Source of the DNA: Acinetobacter kyonggiensis
Lineage (GTDB): Bacteria; Pseudomonadota; Gammaproteobacteria; Pseudomonadales; Moraxellaceae
Reading direction: 5' to 3'
NCBI RefSeq assembly: GCF_900107285.1
Contig: NZ_FNPK01000015.1
Coordinates: forward strand, 1-64,000
DNA length: 64,000 bases
In this document: positions 38,833-47,304 of the stretch, piece by piece
Position numbering within the stretch: the first letter of the stretch is position 1
Layout of the letters: every line of letters starts with the position of its first letter
The notes under the pieces: model-generated
What the model saw: only the letters and a program-made list of their open reading frames with translations
Databases searched by the model: none
What the model was told of the DNA's origin: nothing
Made by a program: the position numbers and the translations under genes

Positions 38833-39194
38833 TTTAAATAGTCCATTAAATAAAATAATTAAAATATGAGAGAACATTATTATTTATAATGTCAAACCCT
38901 GTTTATATTACTTAAATTAAATAATTCAAATAAAAATAACAACAATATTAAACAAAGGTTGGTTAAAAGTTGGTTTTGATGGTTTTTTGATGATTAATAA
39001 AAAATTACAAATATTAAATTACTTCAAATTATTGTTTTTAATTACTTTATTTTGAGTAATTGTGCTTTTGCTATTTAGTCTAATATTAAAATAAATAGAA
39101 ATATTTTTATATAAACAAATAAATTCTGAATATTAATTTAGAGTTTTTACATTATAAATTTTGCTTTTTATAGTAAAGAGAAAGGATTAAGAAT
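38833..39194. promoter_or_regulatory. Divergent lipA/acoA control region
   Basis: This 362-bp AT-rich region lies between divergent lipA and acoA. It contains the GTTGGTT repeats at 38958-38975, about 220 bp before acoA. A weak TTGTGC-N15-TAATAT at 39060-39086 is one promoter candidate. I found no sigma54 -24/-12 motif. Confidence 0.5.
38958..38975 (+). repeat. GTTGGTT direct repeat, 11-bp period
   Basis: GTTGGTT at 38958-38964 and again at 38969-38975, four bases apart. SARP-type winged-helix/BTAD regulators bind heptamers at this spacing, so it is a candidate site for the neighbouring regulator. Confidence 0.45.
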
Positions 39195-40157
39195 ATGCAA
39201 TTAACGGAAGAGCAATTGCTAGCTGCATATAAGCGTATGCGAGATATTCGTGAATTTGAGGATCGGCTTCACGATGAAAATAATACTGGCGATATCCCCG
39301 GCTTCATTCATTTATACAGTGGTGAAGAAGCCGTTGCTGTTGGGATTTGCGAAAATTTAACCGATAAAGATTTTATTACCTCGACCCACCGTGGACATGG
39401 TCACTGCATTGCCAAAGGTTGCGATATTCACGGCATGATGCTGGAAATTTTTGGTAAGGATGACGGTCTGTGCCGCGGTAAAGGTGGTTCGATGCACATT
39501 GCCGATCTGGATAAAGGCATGTTGGGTGCAAACGGTATTGTCGGCGGTGGCCCACCTTTGGCGATTGGGGCGGCTTTAAGCGCCAAAACATTAAAAACGG
39601 GCGGCATCGGTTTGTCCTTTACTGGTGACGGTGGTTCAAATCAGGGCCTCACCTTTGAAGCAATCAATATGGCGGTGGTTTTAAAACTTCCTGTTATTTT
39701 TGTTTTTGAAAACAATGGCTTTGGTGAAGGTACTGCGCATGATTATGCCGTGGGCAGCAAAGATATTGCAGGGCGCGCCGCGGGGTTTGGTCTACCGGCT
39801 GAAAAAGTGGATGGAACAGATTTTTTTGCGGTTTATGAGGTTGCACAAAAGGCCATTGAACGGGCGCGTCGTGGTGAAGGGCCGAGCGTGATTGAAACGG
39901 TCACTAACCGTTTTTATGGTCATTTTGAAGGTGATCCGGGGCTGATCCGTTCCAAAGAAGAACTGGATTATGTGAAAGAGCATAAAGATCCACTAAAAAT
40001 TTTCCGTGAAAAAGTCAAAGGCAAAATTGATGAAGCCAAACTGGATGCGATTGATGCAGCTTCAAAAGCCAATGTTGATGATGCTGTAGCCAAAGCGCGC
40101 GCAGCAAAATATCCAGAAGTTTCCCAACTACTTACCGATGTTTACGTCTCTTACTAA
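39195..40157 (+). CDS. acoA: Acetoin dehydrogenase E1 alpha subunit
   Basis: This 320-residue thiamine-diphosphate E1 alpha subunit has the TPP motif GDGGSNQG...ENN (about 144-175) and the STHRGHGHCIAKG segment of the AcoA family. With AcoB it cleaves acetoin to acetaldehyde and an acetyl-TPP intermediate. It is the first gene of acoA-acoB-acoC-E3-bdh-budC, with AAAGGA eight bases before its ATG, and is divergent from lipA. Confidence 0.94.
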   Translation: MQLTEEQLLAAYKRMRDIREFEDRLHDENNTGDIPGFIHLYSGEEAVAVGICENLTDKDFITSTHRGHGHCIAKGCDIHGMMLEIFGKDDGLCRGKGGSMHIADLDKGMLGANGIVGGGPPLAIGAALSAKTLKTGGIGLSFTGDGGSNQGLTFEAINMAVVLKLPVIFVFENNGFGEGTAHDYAVGSKDIAGRAAGFGLPAEKVDGTDFFAVYEVAQKAIERARRGEGPSVIETVTNRFYGHFEGDPGLIRSKEELDYVKEHKDPLKIFREKVKGKIDEAKLDAIDAASKANVDDAVAKARAAKYPEVSQLLTDVYVSY

Positions 40158-40172
40158 AGGAATAGTAAAGCA

Positions 40173-41192
40173 ATGCCAAATAAAAGTTATCGAAATGCGA
40201 TTAAAGAAGCGATTGAATCAGAAATGCGCCGTGATCCTTCGGTCATTGTGGTGGGTGAAGATGTCCGTGGCGGTCATGGCGGCAAAAATACCGACGACAA
40301 TAAACTGGAAGGTTTTGGCGGTGTATTGGGTGTTACCAAAGGTTTATGGACAGAATTCGGTTCAGAGCGCGTTATTGATACTCCAATTACCGAATCTGCC
40401 ATTATCGGTATGGCAGCGGGGGCAGCCGCAACAGGCTTACGTCCTGTGGCTGACCTGATGTTCATGGACTTCTACGGTGTGTGCTATGACATGCTGTATA
40501 ACCAAGCAGCAAAATTCCGCTATATGTTCGGTGGTAAGGCCAAAGCACCAATGGTGGTACGCGGCATGATCGGTGCTGGTTTTTCTGCCGCAGCACAGCA
40601 TTCACAGTCTCCTTATAATGTCTTTGCCTCAGTTCCCGGCTTAAAAGTCGTTGTACCGTCTAGTGCTTATGATGTGAAAGGCTTACTGATTCAAGCCATT
40701 CGTGATGATGATCCAGTGGTGTTCTGTGAGCATAAATTGCTGTATGACATCAAGGGTGAAGTGCCCGATGAGGCTTATACGATTCCTTTTGGCGTGGCGA
40801 ACTATACCCGTGAAGGGACGGATGTCACCATCATTGCCTTAAGCTTAATGGTGCATCGCGCCAATGAAGTTGCAGACAAGCTGGCGAAAGAGGGCATATC
40901 AGTTGAAGTCGTAGACCCTCGAACCATTTCACCTTTGGATGAAGAAGGTATTTTAGAGTCGGTTGCTTCAACTGGTCGTGTTGTGATTGTCGATGAATCT
41001 GCTGCCCGCTGTGGCTTTGCCCACGATGTTGCAGCGCTGATTGCACAAAAAGGCTTCCACTATTTAAAAGCGCCAATTGAGTTGGTTACTCCACCGCATT
41101 CACCTGTACCATTTTCCCCTGTGCTAGAAAAAGAATGGCTGCCAAGTGCAGCGCGTATTGAACAGGCTGTACGTAAAACTTTGGAGGCTTAG
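40173..41192 (+). CDS. acoB: Acetoin dehydrogenase E1 beta subunit
   Basis: This 339-residue E1 beta subunit has EDVRGGHGGKN and the C-terminal transketolase domain (VDESAARCGFAHDVAALIAQKGF). It completes the TPP active site with AcoA. It is 15 bases after acoA, and its stop is one base before the acoC ATG. Confidence 0.94.
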   Translation: MPNKSYRNAIKEAIESEMRRDPSVIVVGEDVRGGHGGKNTDDNKLEGFGGVLGVTKGLWTEFGSERVIDTPITESAIIGMAAGAAATGLRPVADLMFMDFYGVCYDMLYNQAAKFRYMFGGKAKAPMVVRGMIGAGFSAAAQHSQSPYNVFASVPGLKVVVPSSAYDVKGLLIQAIRDDDPVVFCEHKLLYDIKGEVPDEAYTIPFGVANYTREGTDVTIIALSLMVHRANEVADKLAKEGISVEVVDPRTISPLDEEGILESVASTGRVVIVDESAARCGFAHDVAALIAQKGFHYLKAPIELVTPPHSPVPFSPVLEKEWLPSAARIEQAVRKTLEA

Positions 41193-41193
41193 G

Positions 41194-42744
41194 ATGAGCG
41201 AAATTAAAACCTTAGAAATCCCCAAATGGGGGCTGTCCATGGAAGAGGGCACCATTGCCCAGTGGCTCATCCAAGAGGGTGAACATTTTACCAAAGGGCA
41301 GGAAATTTGTGAGATTGAAACCACAAAAATCGTCAATGTGCTGGAAGCGCCATTCGAAGGCACATTGCGTAAAATTCTCGCAAAAAATGGGGATACTTTA
41401 ATTGTCGGTGGCTTTATTGCAGTGTGCGCTGAACCGCAGGTTGCAGATGCAGAGATTGATGCCTTTGTTCAGTCTTTGGGCGGTACACCTGTAGCTGCAA
41501 GCGAAACAAAAAGCGAAACAAAAACAGTTGAAGCCGTTGTGGAAAAAACTGCACCAGTTCAGGCTGAAACCGCAGCACAAGTTGTACCTGTGCAAAATAG
41601 CATTTCAAAAGCCTCAAAGCCTACTGTTCAAGGCTGTTATGTGATTCCTACAGCACTGCAAGGCTATCAGCGGTCTGAAGATATTTTCGCAACCCCGCAT
41701 GCGCAAAAGCTGGCAGAGAAGCATCAAGTCAATTTGGCAAAAATTACTGGATCTGGGCGTTCAGGCCGCATCAGTGTCAATGATATTCAAACCGCTGTAA
41801 TCACAGCGGGCGGTCAGTGGCCAGATATTCGTCATCAAGCCAGCGGTAAAGCGGTCAAATCGACTGCCGATGACAGCCAAATTGCCGCCACGCCAGTCGC
41901 ACGTCGCCTAGCCAAACAATGGGGCATTAATTTACATGACTGCCGTGCCTCTGGTTCGCGCGGCCGTATTTGCAAGGAAGATGTTGAAGCTTTTTATGCA
42001 CGTGACAATCCAAGTGTGAGCCATACGGAATGTGCGTCTGCACCCGCTCCATCTGCCGCAGTGACTACAATTGCCATGAATGGCATGCGCAAAGCAATAG
42101 CTTCACGCTTACAGTCTGCTAAACGCAATGCACCACATTTCCGCTTAATTGCTGATTTAAATGTCAATGCTATTCAGGCGCTGCGCAGCCAAATTAATGC
42201 CACGGTTCCGCAGGTTAAGCTGTCGATAAATGACATGCTGATTAAAGCTGCCGCTGCTGCCTTGATGAAAGTGCCGCAAGTCAATGTACAGTTTGATGAA
42301 GAAAATCAGCAGATTTTACAGTTTGAGCATGCCGATATTTCTATCGCGGTTGCCATTGAAAATGGCTTGATCACGCCAATTGTGAAAGCGGCGAATAAAA
42401 AGTCTTTAGCAGAAATTTCTGCCGAGGTACGGGATTTAGCCACACGCGCCAAAATAGGAAAGCTTGCGCCAGATGAATTTCAAGGCGGCAGTTTCAGCAT
42501 TTCAAATTTGGGCATGCTGGGCGTGAAGCAGTTTGATGCAATTATCAATCCACCACAGGGTGCTATTTTGGCCTTAGGCGCATCGGAGCAGCGTGCAGTA
42601 ATTGAAAATGACCAGATCGTGATCCGCCAAATGGTAACAGCAACTTTGTCTTGCGATCACCGTGTGATTGACGGTGCTCTAGGTGCGAAATTTTTAGCAG
42701 CTTTTAAGCAGTTTGTTGAAAATCCTGCATTGATTTTGGTGTAG
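41194..42744 (+). CDS. acoC: Acetoin dehydrogenase E2 (dihydrolipoamide acetyltransferase)
   Basis: This 516-residue E2 has one N-terminal lipoyl domain with the lipoyl-lysine Lys45 in ETTKIVN. Two E3-binding-type segments follow (about 166-203 and 231-267, each with ATPxAxxLA and GSGRSGRI or SGSRGRI). The catalytic domain ends in DHRVIDGALGAKFL. It transfers the acetyl group to CoA. The ATG at 41194 has GGAGG six bases upstream. Two binding segments are unusual. Confidence 0.92.
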   Translation: MSEIKTLEIPKWGLSMEEGTIAQWLIQEGEHFTKGQEICEIETTKIVNVLEAPFEGTLRKILAKNGDTLIVGGFIAVCAEPQVADAEIDAFVQSLGGTPVAASETKSETKTVEAVVEKTAPVQAETAAQVVPVQNSISKASKPTVQGCYVIPTALQGYQRSEDIFATPHAQKLAEKHQVNLAKITGSGRSGRISVNDIQTAVITAGGQWPDIRHQASGKAVKSTADDSQIAATPVARRLAKQWGINLHDCRASGSRGRICKEDVEAFYARDNPSVSHTECASAPAPSAAVTTIAMNGMRKAIASRLQSAKRNAPHFRLIADLNVNAIQALRSQINATVPQVKLSINDMLIKAAAAALMKVPQVNVQFDEENQQILQFEHADISIAVAIENGLITPIVKAANKKSLAEISAEVRDLATRAKIGKLAPDEFQGGSFSISNLGMLGVKQFDAIINPPQGAILALGASEQRAVIENDQIVIRQMVTATLSCDHRVIDGALGAKFLAAFKQFVENPALILV

Positions 42745-42754
42745 GAGATTGAAC

Positions 42755-44155
42755 ATGTCAGACATTCAATTTGATTTGATCGTCATTGGTGCTGGGCCGG
42801 GTGGCTATGTAGCCGCCATCCGCGCAGCCCAGCTTGGACTAAAAACTGCGGTGGTTGAGGCCAATCATTTGGGTGGCATTTGCTTGAACTGGGGCTGCAT
42901 TCCAACCAAAGCACTATTGCATGGTGCAGAACTTGCTCAGCAGCTCAAGCATAGCCAGCAGTTTGGTTTTAGTGTAGGTACTGTTGATTTTGATATAACT
43001 CAATTGGTGAAGCATAGCCGACAAGTATCAAGCCAATTGGTGCAAGGCATTGGGCAGCTGCTGCAAAAAAATCAAATCACGGTTTTTAATGCCAAGGCTA
43101 AGTTTACTGCGAAAGAACGCTTAGAATTGACCGATGCTGCGGGGAACAAGCAGCAGCTTTCTGCACCGCATATTATTGTCGCAACTGGAGCACATGCAGC
43201 GTTACTGCCTCAAGTGCCTGTCGATGGAAAATATGTCTGGAGCTATAAAGAAGCGCTGATACCTGAACAGTTGCCGAAATCATTGCTGGTGATTGGTTCG
43301 GGAGCAATCGGCAGTGAATTTGCCAGTTTGTATCATGACTTGGGTTGTGAAGTCACTTTGCTGGACATCGCCAAGCAGATTCTGCCGACAGAAGATGCGG
43401 AAGTGGCGCAGTATGTGCAAAAGCAGTTTGAGCAGCGCGGTATGAAAATTCTGACCGAAGCTACAGTGCAAAGTTTGCACATTCAAAATGAGCAAGTCAC
43501 TTGCCAAATTGAAACAGCAGCGGGAGTGCAACACTTAACTTTCGACAAAGTGCTGTCTGCCATTGGCGTGCGACCAAATTCTGCCGAGCTGGGTTTAGAC
43601 AGTTTGGGTATTGAATTGGACAAAGGCTTTATTAAAACCGATCAATGGTGCAAAACCAATGTGGTGGGCGTGTATGCGATTGGCGATGTTGCGGGTGCGC
43701 CATGCTTAGCGCATAAAGCCAGTCATGAAGCCATTCTGTGTGTGGAAAAAATTGCTGGTATTGCCAATGTTCATCCGCTGGATCGCACCCAAATTCCGGG
43801 CTGTATTTTTACCCATCCGCAAGTCGCCAGTATTGGCTTAACTGAACAGCAAGCCAAAGCAGCGGGTTATTCAGTCAATATTGGAAAATTTCCATTTCAG
43901 GCCAACGGCAAAGCATTGGCTTTAGGCGCCAGCGCTGGATTTGTCAAAACCATTATCAACCGTGAAACGGGCGAATTGCTGGGCGCACATATGGTTGGGC
44001 ATGAAGTCACCGAGCATATTCAAGGTTTTGCAATTGCCAAGTATCTTGAAGCCACCGATGACAGTTTAGCTCAGGTGATTTTCCCGCATCCGACATTATC
44101 TGAAGCGATGCATGAATCTATTTTATCGGCCATGCAACGTGCAATTCATATTTAA
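42755..44155 (+). CDS. acoL: Dihydrolipoamide dehydrogenase (E3) of the acetoin complex
   Basis: This 466-residue flavoprotein reoxidises lipoamide with NAD+. The FAD motif GAGPGGYVAAIRAA, the redox disulfide in GGICLNWGCIPTKALL, NAD-site IGSGAIGSEFASLYH and the C-terminal HPTLSEAMHE are visible. The ATG at 42755 follows AGGAG by seven bases; a TTG six bases upstream is not needed. The symbol could equally be lpd; context makes it the aco-specific E3. Confidence 0.92.
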   Translation: MSDIQFDLIVIGAGPGGYVAAIRAAQLGLKTAVVEANHLGGICLNWGCIPTKALLHGAELAQQLKHSQQFGFSVGTVDFDITQLVKHSRQVSSQLVQGIGQLLQKNQITVFNAKAKFTAKERLELTDAAGNKQQLSAPHIIVATGAHAALLPQVPVDGKYVWSYKEALIPEQLPKSLLVIGSGAIGSEFASLYHDLGCEVTLLDIAKQILPTEDAEVAQYVQKQFEQRGMKILTEATVQSLHIQNEQVTCQIETAAGVQHLTFDKVLSAIGVRPNSAELGLDSLGIELDKGFIKTDQWCKTNVVGVYAIGDVAGAPCLAHKASHEAILCVEKIAGIANVHPLDRTQIPGCIFTHPQVASIGLTEQQAKAAGYSVNIGKFPFQANGKALALGASAGFVKTIINRETGELLGAHMVGHEVTEHIQGFAIAKYLEATDDSLAQVIFPHPTLSEAMHESILSAMQRAIHI

Positions 44156-44224
44156 AACTATAGGTTTTTTAGGGCCTAATCGGAACGCATAGCGTTTTAA
44201 CTAGGTCCTGAATAAGCCCATCCA

Positions 44225-44269
44225 CAGCACTTAAATCACATTTAAATAGTGCTGCCGATTTTAGGCAGC
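44225..44269 (+). other. Competing hairpins before the butanediol dehydrogenase
   Basis: CAGCACT (44225-44231) can pair with AGTGCTG (44248-44254). Its right arm overlaps a second stem, GCTGCC (44251-44256) with GGCAGC (44264-44269). Only one can form at a time, just before the GGGAG of the next gene. Confidence 0.45.
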
Positions 44270-44292
44270 CAAGCAATAATTTGGGAGCAGTT

Positions 44293-45351
44293 ATGAAAGC
44301 AGCGCGTTTTTATGATCGAGGCGATATTCGCATTGAAGATATTCCAGAACCGCAAGTGACCGCAGGCACTGTCGGCATTGAAGTGGCGTGGTGCGGTATT
44401 TGCGGAACGGACTTGCATGAATTTATGGAAGGCCCCATTTTTATTCCACCGTGCGGGCATCCGCATCCTATTTCGGGTGAGTCTGCGCCAATTACCATGG
44501 GGCATGAATTCTCTGGTGTGGTCTATGCGGTCGGTGACGGCGTAGATGATATTCAGGTTAGACAGCATGTGGTGGTTGAGCCGTATATCATTGCCGATGA
44601 TGTGCCGACAGGGCCAGAAGATAACTATCATCTATCAAAAAATATGAACTTTATTGGCTTAGGCGGGCGCGGCGGTGGCTTGGCTGAAAAAATTGCAGTG
44701 CAGCGCCGCTGGGTACACCCCATTTCCAATGATATTCCGTTAGATCAGGCAGCTTTAATTGAGCCTTTGTCGGTTGGGCATCATGCCTATGTCCGCAGTG
44801 GTGCAAAAACTGGAGACATTGCTTTGGTTGGCGGCGCAGGGCCAATTGGTTTATTGCTTTCCGCTATTTTAAAAGCCAAAGGTTTAACGGTGATCATTAC
44901 CGAACTGAGCGCCAAGCGGAAGGAAAAAGCCAAAGAAGCTGGTGTTGCCGATTATGTGCTTGATCCGTCGGAAGTCGATGTGGTTGCAGAAGTCATGAAA
45001 ATTACCGCTGACCGCGGTGTGGATGTGGCCTTTGAATGCAGCAGTGTCAATAAAGTCATGGATACTTTGGTGACTGCAATTAAGCCGACAGGCGTGTTGG
45101 TCATTGTTTCGATTTGGAGCCATCCTGCTACAGTCAATGTGCATAGCGTGGTGATGAAAGAGCTAGATATCCGCGGCACGATTGCCTATGTCAATGACCA
45201 TCAGGAAACTATTAAATTGGTTGAACAAGGCAAAATTAATTTAGCGCCATTTATTACCCAGCGTATTGCGCTGGATGATTTGGTTTCGGAAGGTTTTGAA
45301 ACGCTTATTCACAACAATGAATCGGCAGTTAAAATTATTGTTCATCCGTAG
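44293..45351 (+). CDS. bdhA: 2,3-butanediol dehydrogenase
   Basis: This 352-residue zinc alcohol dehydrogenase (MDR family) oxidises 2,3-butanediol to acetoin. The catalytic zinc region GICGTDLHEF and GHEFSG, and the NAD site GGAGPIGLLLS, are present. The ATG at 44293 has GGGAG five bases before it. It sits between E3 and the acetoin reductase and feeds butanediol into the acetoin pathway. Confidence 0.9.
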   Translation: MKAARFYDRGDIRIEDIPEPQVTAGTVGIEVAWCGICGTDLHEFMEGPIFIPPCGHPHPISGESAPITMGHEFSGVVYAVGDGVDDIQVRQHVVVEPYIIADDVPTGPEDNYHLSKNMNFIGLGGRGGGLAEKIAVQRRWVHPISNDIPLDQAALIEPLSVGHHAYVRSGAKTGDIALVGGAGPIGLLLSAILKAKGLTVIITELSAKRKEKAKEAGVADYVLDPSEVDVVAEVMKITADRGVDVAFECSSVNKVMDTLVTAIKPTGVLVIVSIWSHPATVNVHSVVMKELDIRGTIAYVNDHQETIKLVEQGKINLAPFITQRIALDDLVSEGFETLIHNNESAVKIIVHP

Positions 45352-45376
45352 CAGATTTAAAAAACAAGATTAAAGC

Positions 45377-45447
45377 GCGTCAAACAAGCTATGACTTAAA
45401 AAGTACAGGAAAATGAATAAGCAGTGGGGATAGTGAGGGTTTGACGC
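45377..45447. repeat. Long-range inverted repeat before the acetoin reductase
   Basis: GCGTCAAAC (45377-45385) is the perfect reverse complement of GTTTGACGC (45439-45447), with about 53 bases between. It may be a paired operator or a loose hairpin. Confidence 0.35.
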
Positions 45448-45477
45448 AAATAAACTGCAATATAAAAGGAACGTAGT

Positions 45478-46263
45478 ATGCCAAGAGGTTTAAATAATAA
45501 AGTCGCTCTAATTACAGGTGCAGCACAAGGGATTGGTCGTGGTATTGCCTTACGCTTAGCGCAAGAAGGCGTACATTTGGCTTTGGTGGATTTATCAGTA
45601 GATAAATTAAAAAAAGTGCAGACTGAGGTTGAAGCATTGGGGGTAAAAGCGACAATTTTTAATGCCGATATCAGTCAACTGGAGCAGATTACCCAAGCCA
45701 TTCAACATACCGAGCAACAATTAGGTGGCTTCGATATTATGATTAATAATGCGGGAATTGCTCAAGTGCAGGCAATCAGTGATGTGAGTCCAGCAGAGTT
45801 CCGCAAAATTACGGATATTAATGTTGGAGGTGTGTTGTGGGGTATTCAGGCTGCTGCCAAGAAGTTTATTGAACGTCAGCAAAAAGGGAAAATTATTAAT
45901 GCCGCATCTATTGCAGGGCATGATGGCTTCGCTCTGTTGGGTGTGTATTCCGCGACTAAATTTGCCGTACGTGCATTAACGCAAGCGGCAGCAAAAGAAT
46001 ATGCCAGTCATGGCATTACTGTAAATGCCTATTGTCCGGGTATTGTGGGTACAGACATGTGGGTGGAAATTGATAAGCGGTTTTCTGAAATAACAGGTGC
46101 ACCGATGGGTGAAACCTATAAAAAATACGTTGAAGGAATTGCTTTAGGTCGAGCGCAAACACCCGAAGATGTGGCGGCACTGGTTGCATTTTTAGCCAGT
46201 GAGGATTCTGACTATATTACAGGGCAATCCATTTTAACCGATGGCGGGATTGTATATCGCTAA
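45478..46263 (+). CDS. budC: Acetoin reductase/butanediol dehydrogenase (SDR type)
   Basis: This 261-residue short-chain dehydrogenase has the [10 protein letters not shown] motif, NNAG, the active-site Tyr-Lys in YSATK and a C-terminal [13 protein letters not shown]. It belongs to the diacetyl/acetoin reductase type (BudC/ButA) that interconverts acetoin, diacetyl and butanediol. AAGGA is seven bases before the ATG. Its stop is followed six bases later by the shortened thiS frame. Confidence 0.88.
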   Translation: MPRGLNNKVALITGAAQGIGRGIALRLAQEGVHLALVDLSVDKLKKVQTEVEALGVKATIFNADISQLEQITQAIQHTEQQLGGFDIMINNAGIAQVQAISDVSPAEFRKITDINVGGVLWGIQAAAKKFIERQQKGKIINAASIAGHDGFALLGVYSATKFAVRALTQAAAKEYASHGITVNAYCPGIVGTDMWVEIDKRFSEITGAPMGETYKKYVEGIALGRAQTPEDVAALVAFLASEDSDYITGQSILTDGGIVYR

Positions 46264-46269
46264 GCGTGG

Positions 46270-46437
46270 GTGACAAACAACAACCCGTTGTATTTGCATA
46301 TTCAGGATCTGCAACTTGAGGGTAAGCGTTTTGCTGTTGAGCATAATCACAGGATTATTTCAAAATCTCAACTTCAACATATTCTCTTGCAAGATCACGA
46401 TTGTATTGAAATTATTCATGCCGTAGGTGGCGGTTAA
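46270..46437 (+). CDS. thiS: ThiS-like sulfur-carrier protein, N-terminally truncated
   Basis: This 55-codon frame ends in HAVGGG, the ThiS C-terminus carrying the thiocarboxylate glycine, and contains LQLEGKRFAVEHNHRIISKS, the usual core. ThiS is normally about 65 residues: the first beta hairpin is missing, because the frame is closed by the budC stop in the same phase six bases upstream. The GTG has no ribosome binding site. It precedes thiG by 12 bases. It is probably a remnant or a barely functional short form. Confidence 0.6.
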   Translation: MTNNNPLYLHIQDLQLEGKRFAVEHNHRIISKSQLQHILLQDHDCIEIIHAVGGG

Positions 46438-46449
46438 TTCGGAGCGTAC

Positions 46450-47244
46450 ATGGAAGACGACACACTTATTATTGGTTCAAGAACATTTAAGTCACGTTTA
46501 TTGGTAGGAACTGGGAAATATCAGGACTTAAAGGAAACAGATTTAGCCATTCAAGCCAGTGGTGCAGAAATTGTGACGGTGGCGATTCGCCGTGTCAATA
46601 TTGGTCAACATGCTGACCAGCCCAATTTATTGACAGTTCTTGCGCCAGACAAATATACCATTTTACCGAACACCGCAGGGTGTTTTGACGCGCAGAGTGC
46701 TGTGCGTACCTGTATGTTGGCGCGTGAACTGTTGGATGGACATAACCTCGTCAAGCTTGAGGTTCTAGGTGATGAAAAAACACTTTATCCAAATGTTATC
46801 GAAACGCTAAAAGCTGCACGGACATTGATTGATGATGGTTTTGAAATTATGGTGTATACCTCGGATGACCCAATTGTTGCTCAAGAATTAGAAAGCATGG
46901 GCTGTGTTGCAATTATGCCTTTGGGGAGTTTAATTGGCTCTGGGTTGGGGATTTTAAATCCACATACACTTTCAATTATTAAAGAAAATGCCAAAGTTCC
47001 TGTATTGGTCGATGCGGGTGTGGGAACAGCAAGTGATGCTGCTATTGCTATGGAACTAGGCTGTGATGGTGTACTCATGAACACTGCAATTGCAGCAGCA
47101 CAAAATCCGATACTGATGGCATCGGCAATGAAAAAAGCCGTTGAAGCTGGGCGTGAGGCTTTTCTTGCTGGACGTATGCCACGTAAACGTATGGCGAGTG
47201 CCAGTTCACCTGAAACCGGCTACTTTTTCTACAATAGAAGTTGA
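46450..47244 (+). CDS. thiG: Thiazole synthase
   Basis: This 264-residue TIM-barrel enzyme forms the thiazole of thiamine from 1-deoxyxylulose phosphate, using the ThiS thiocarboxylate and an imine from glycine or tyrosine. The Schiff-base Lys102 is in [11 protein letters not shown]; the phosphate loop region is [10 protein letters not shown]. It is intact, with GGAG before the ATG, and ends in a strong terminator. The usual trmB gene is not next to it here. Confidence 0.93.
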   Translation: MEDDTLIIGSRTFKSRLLVGTGKYQDLKETDLAIQASGAEIVTVAIRRVNIGQHADQPNLLTVLAPDKYTILPNTAGCFDAQSAVRTCMLARELLDGHNLVKLEVLGDEKTLYPNVIETLKAARTLIDDGFEIMVYTSDDPIVAQELESMGCVAIMPLGSLIGSGLGILNPHTLSIIKENAKVPVLVDAGVGTASDAAIAMELGCDGVLMNTAIAAAQNPILMASAMKKAVEAGREAFLAGRMPRKRMASASSPETGYFFYNRS

Positions 47245-47264
47245 ATTATTTGGGGCAGCATTGC

Positions 47265-47300
47265 ATCAAGTCAGTCATATAGGCATATGACTGACTTGAT
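47265..47300. terminator. Terminator after thiG
   Basis: ATCAAGTCAGTCATAT pairs perfectly with ATATGACTGACTTGAT (16 bp, 4-base loop), followed by a T-rich run. It also faces the converging receptor gene. Confidence 0.8.
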
Positions 47301-47304
47301 TGTT

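Noticed and set aside
38833..39194. Sigma54 promoter before acoA
   Set aside because: No GG-N10-GC pair of the -24/-12 type fits; the TGGTT repeats lack the downstream GC element.
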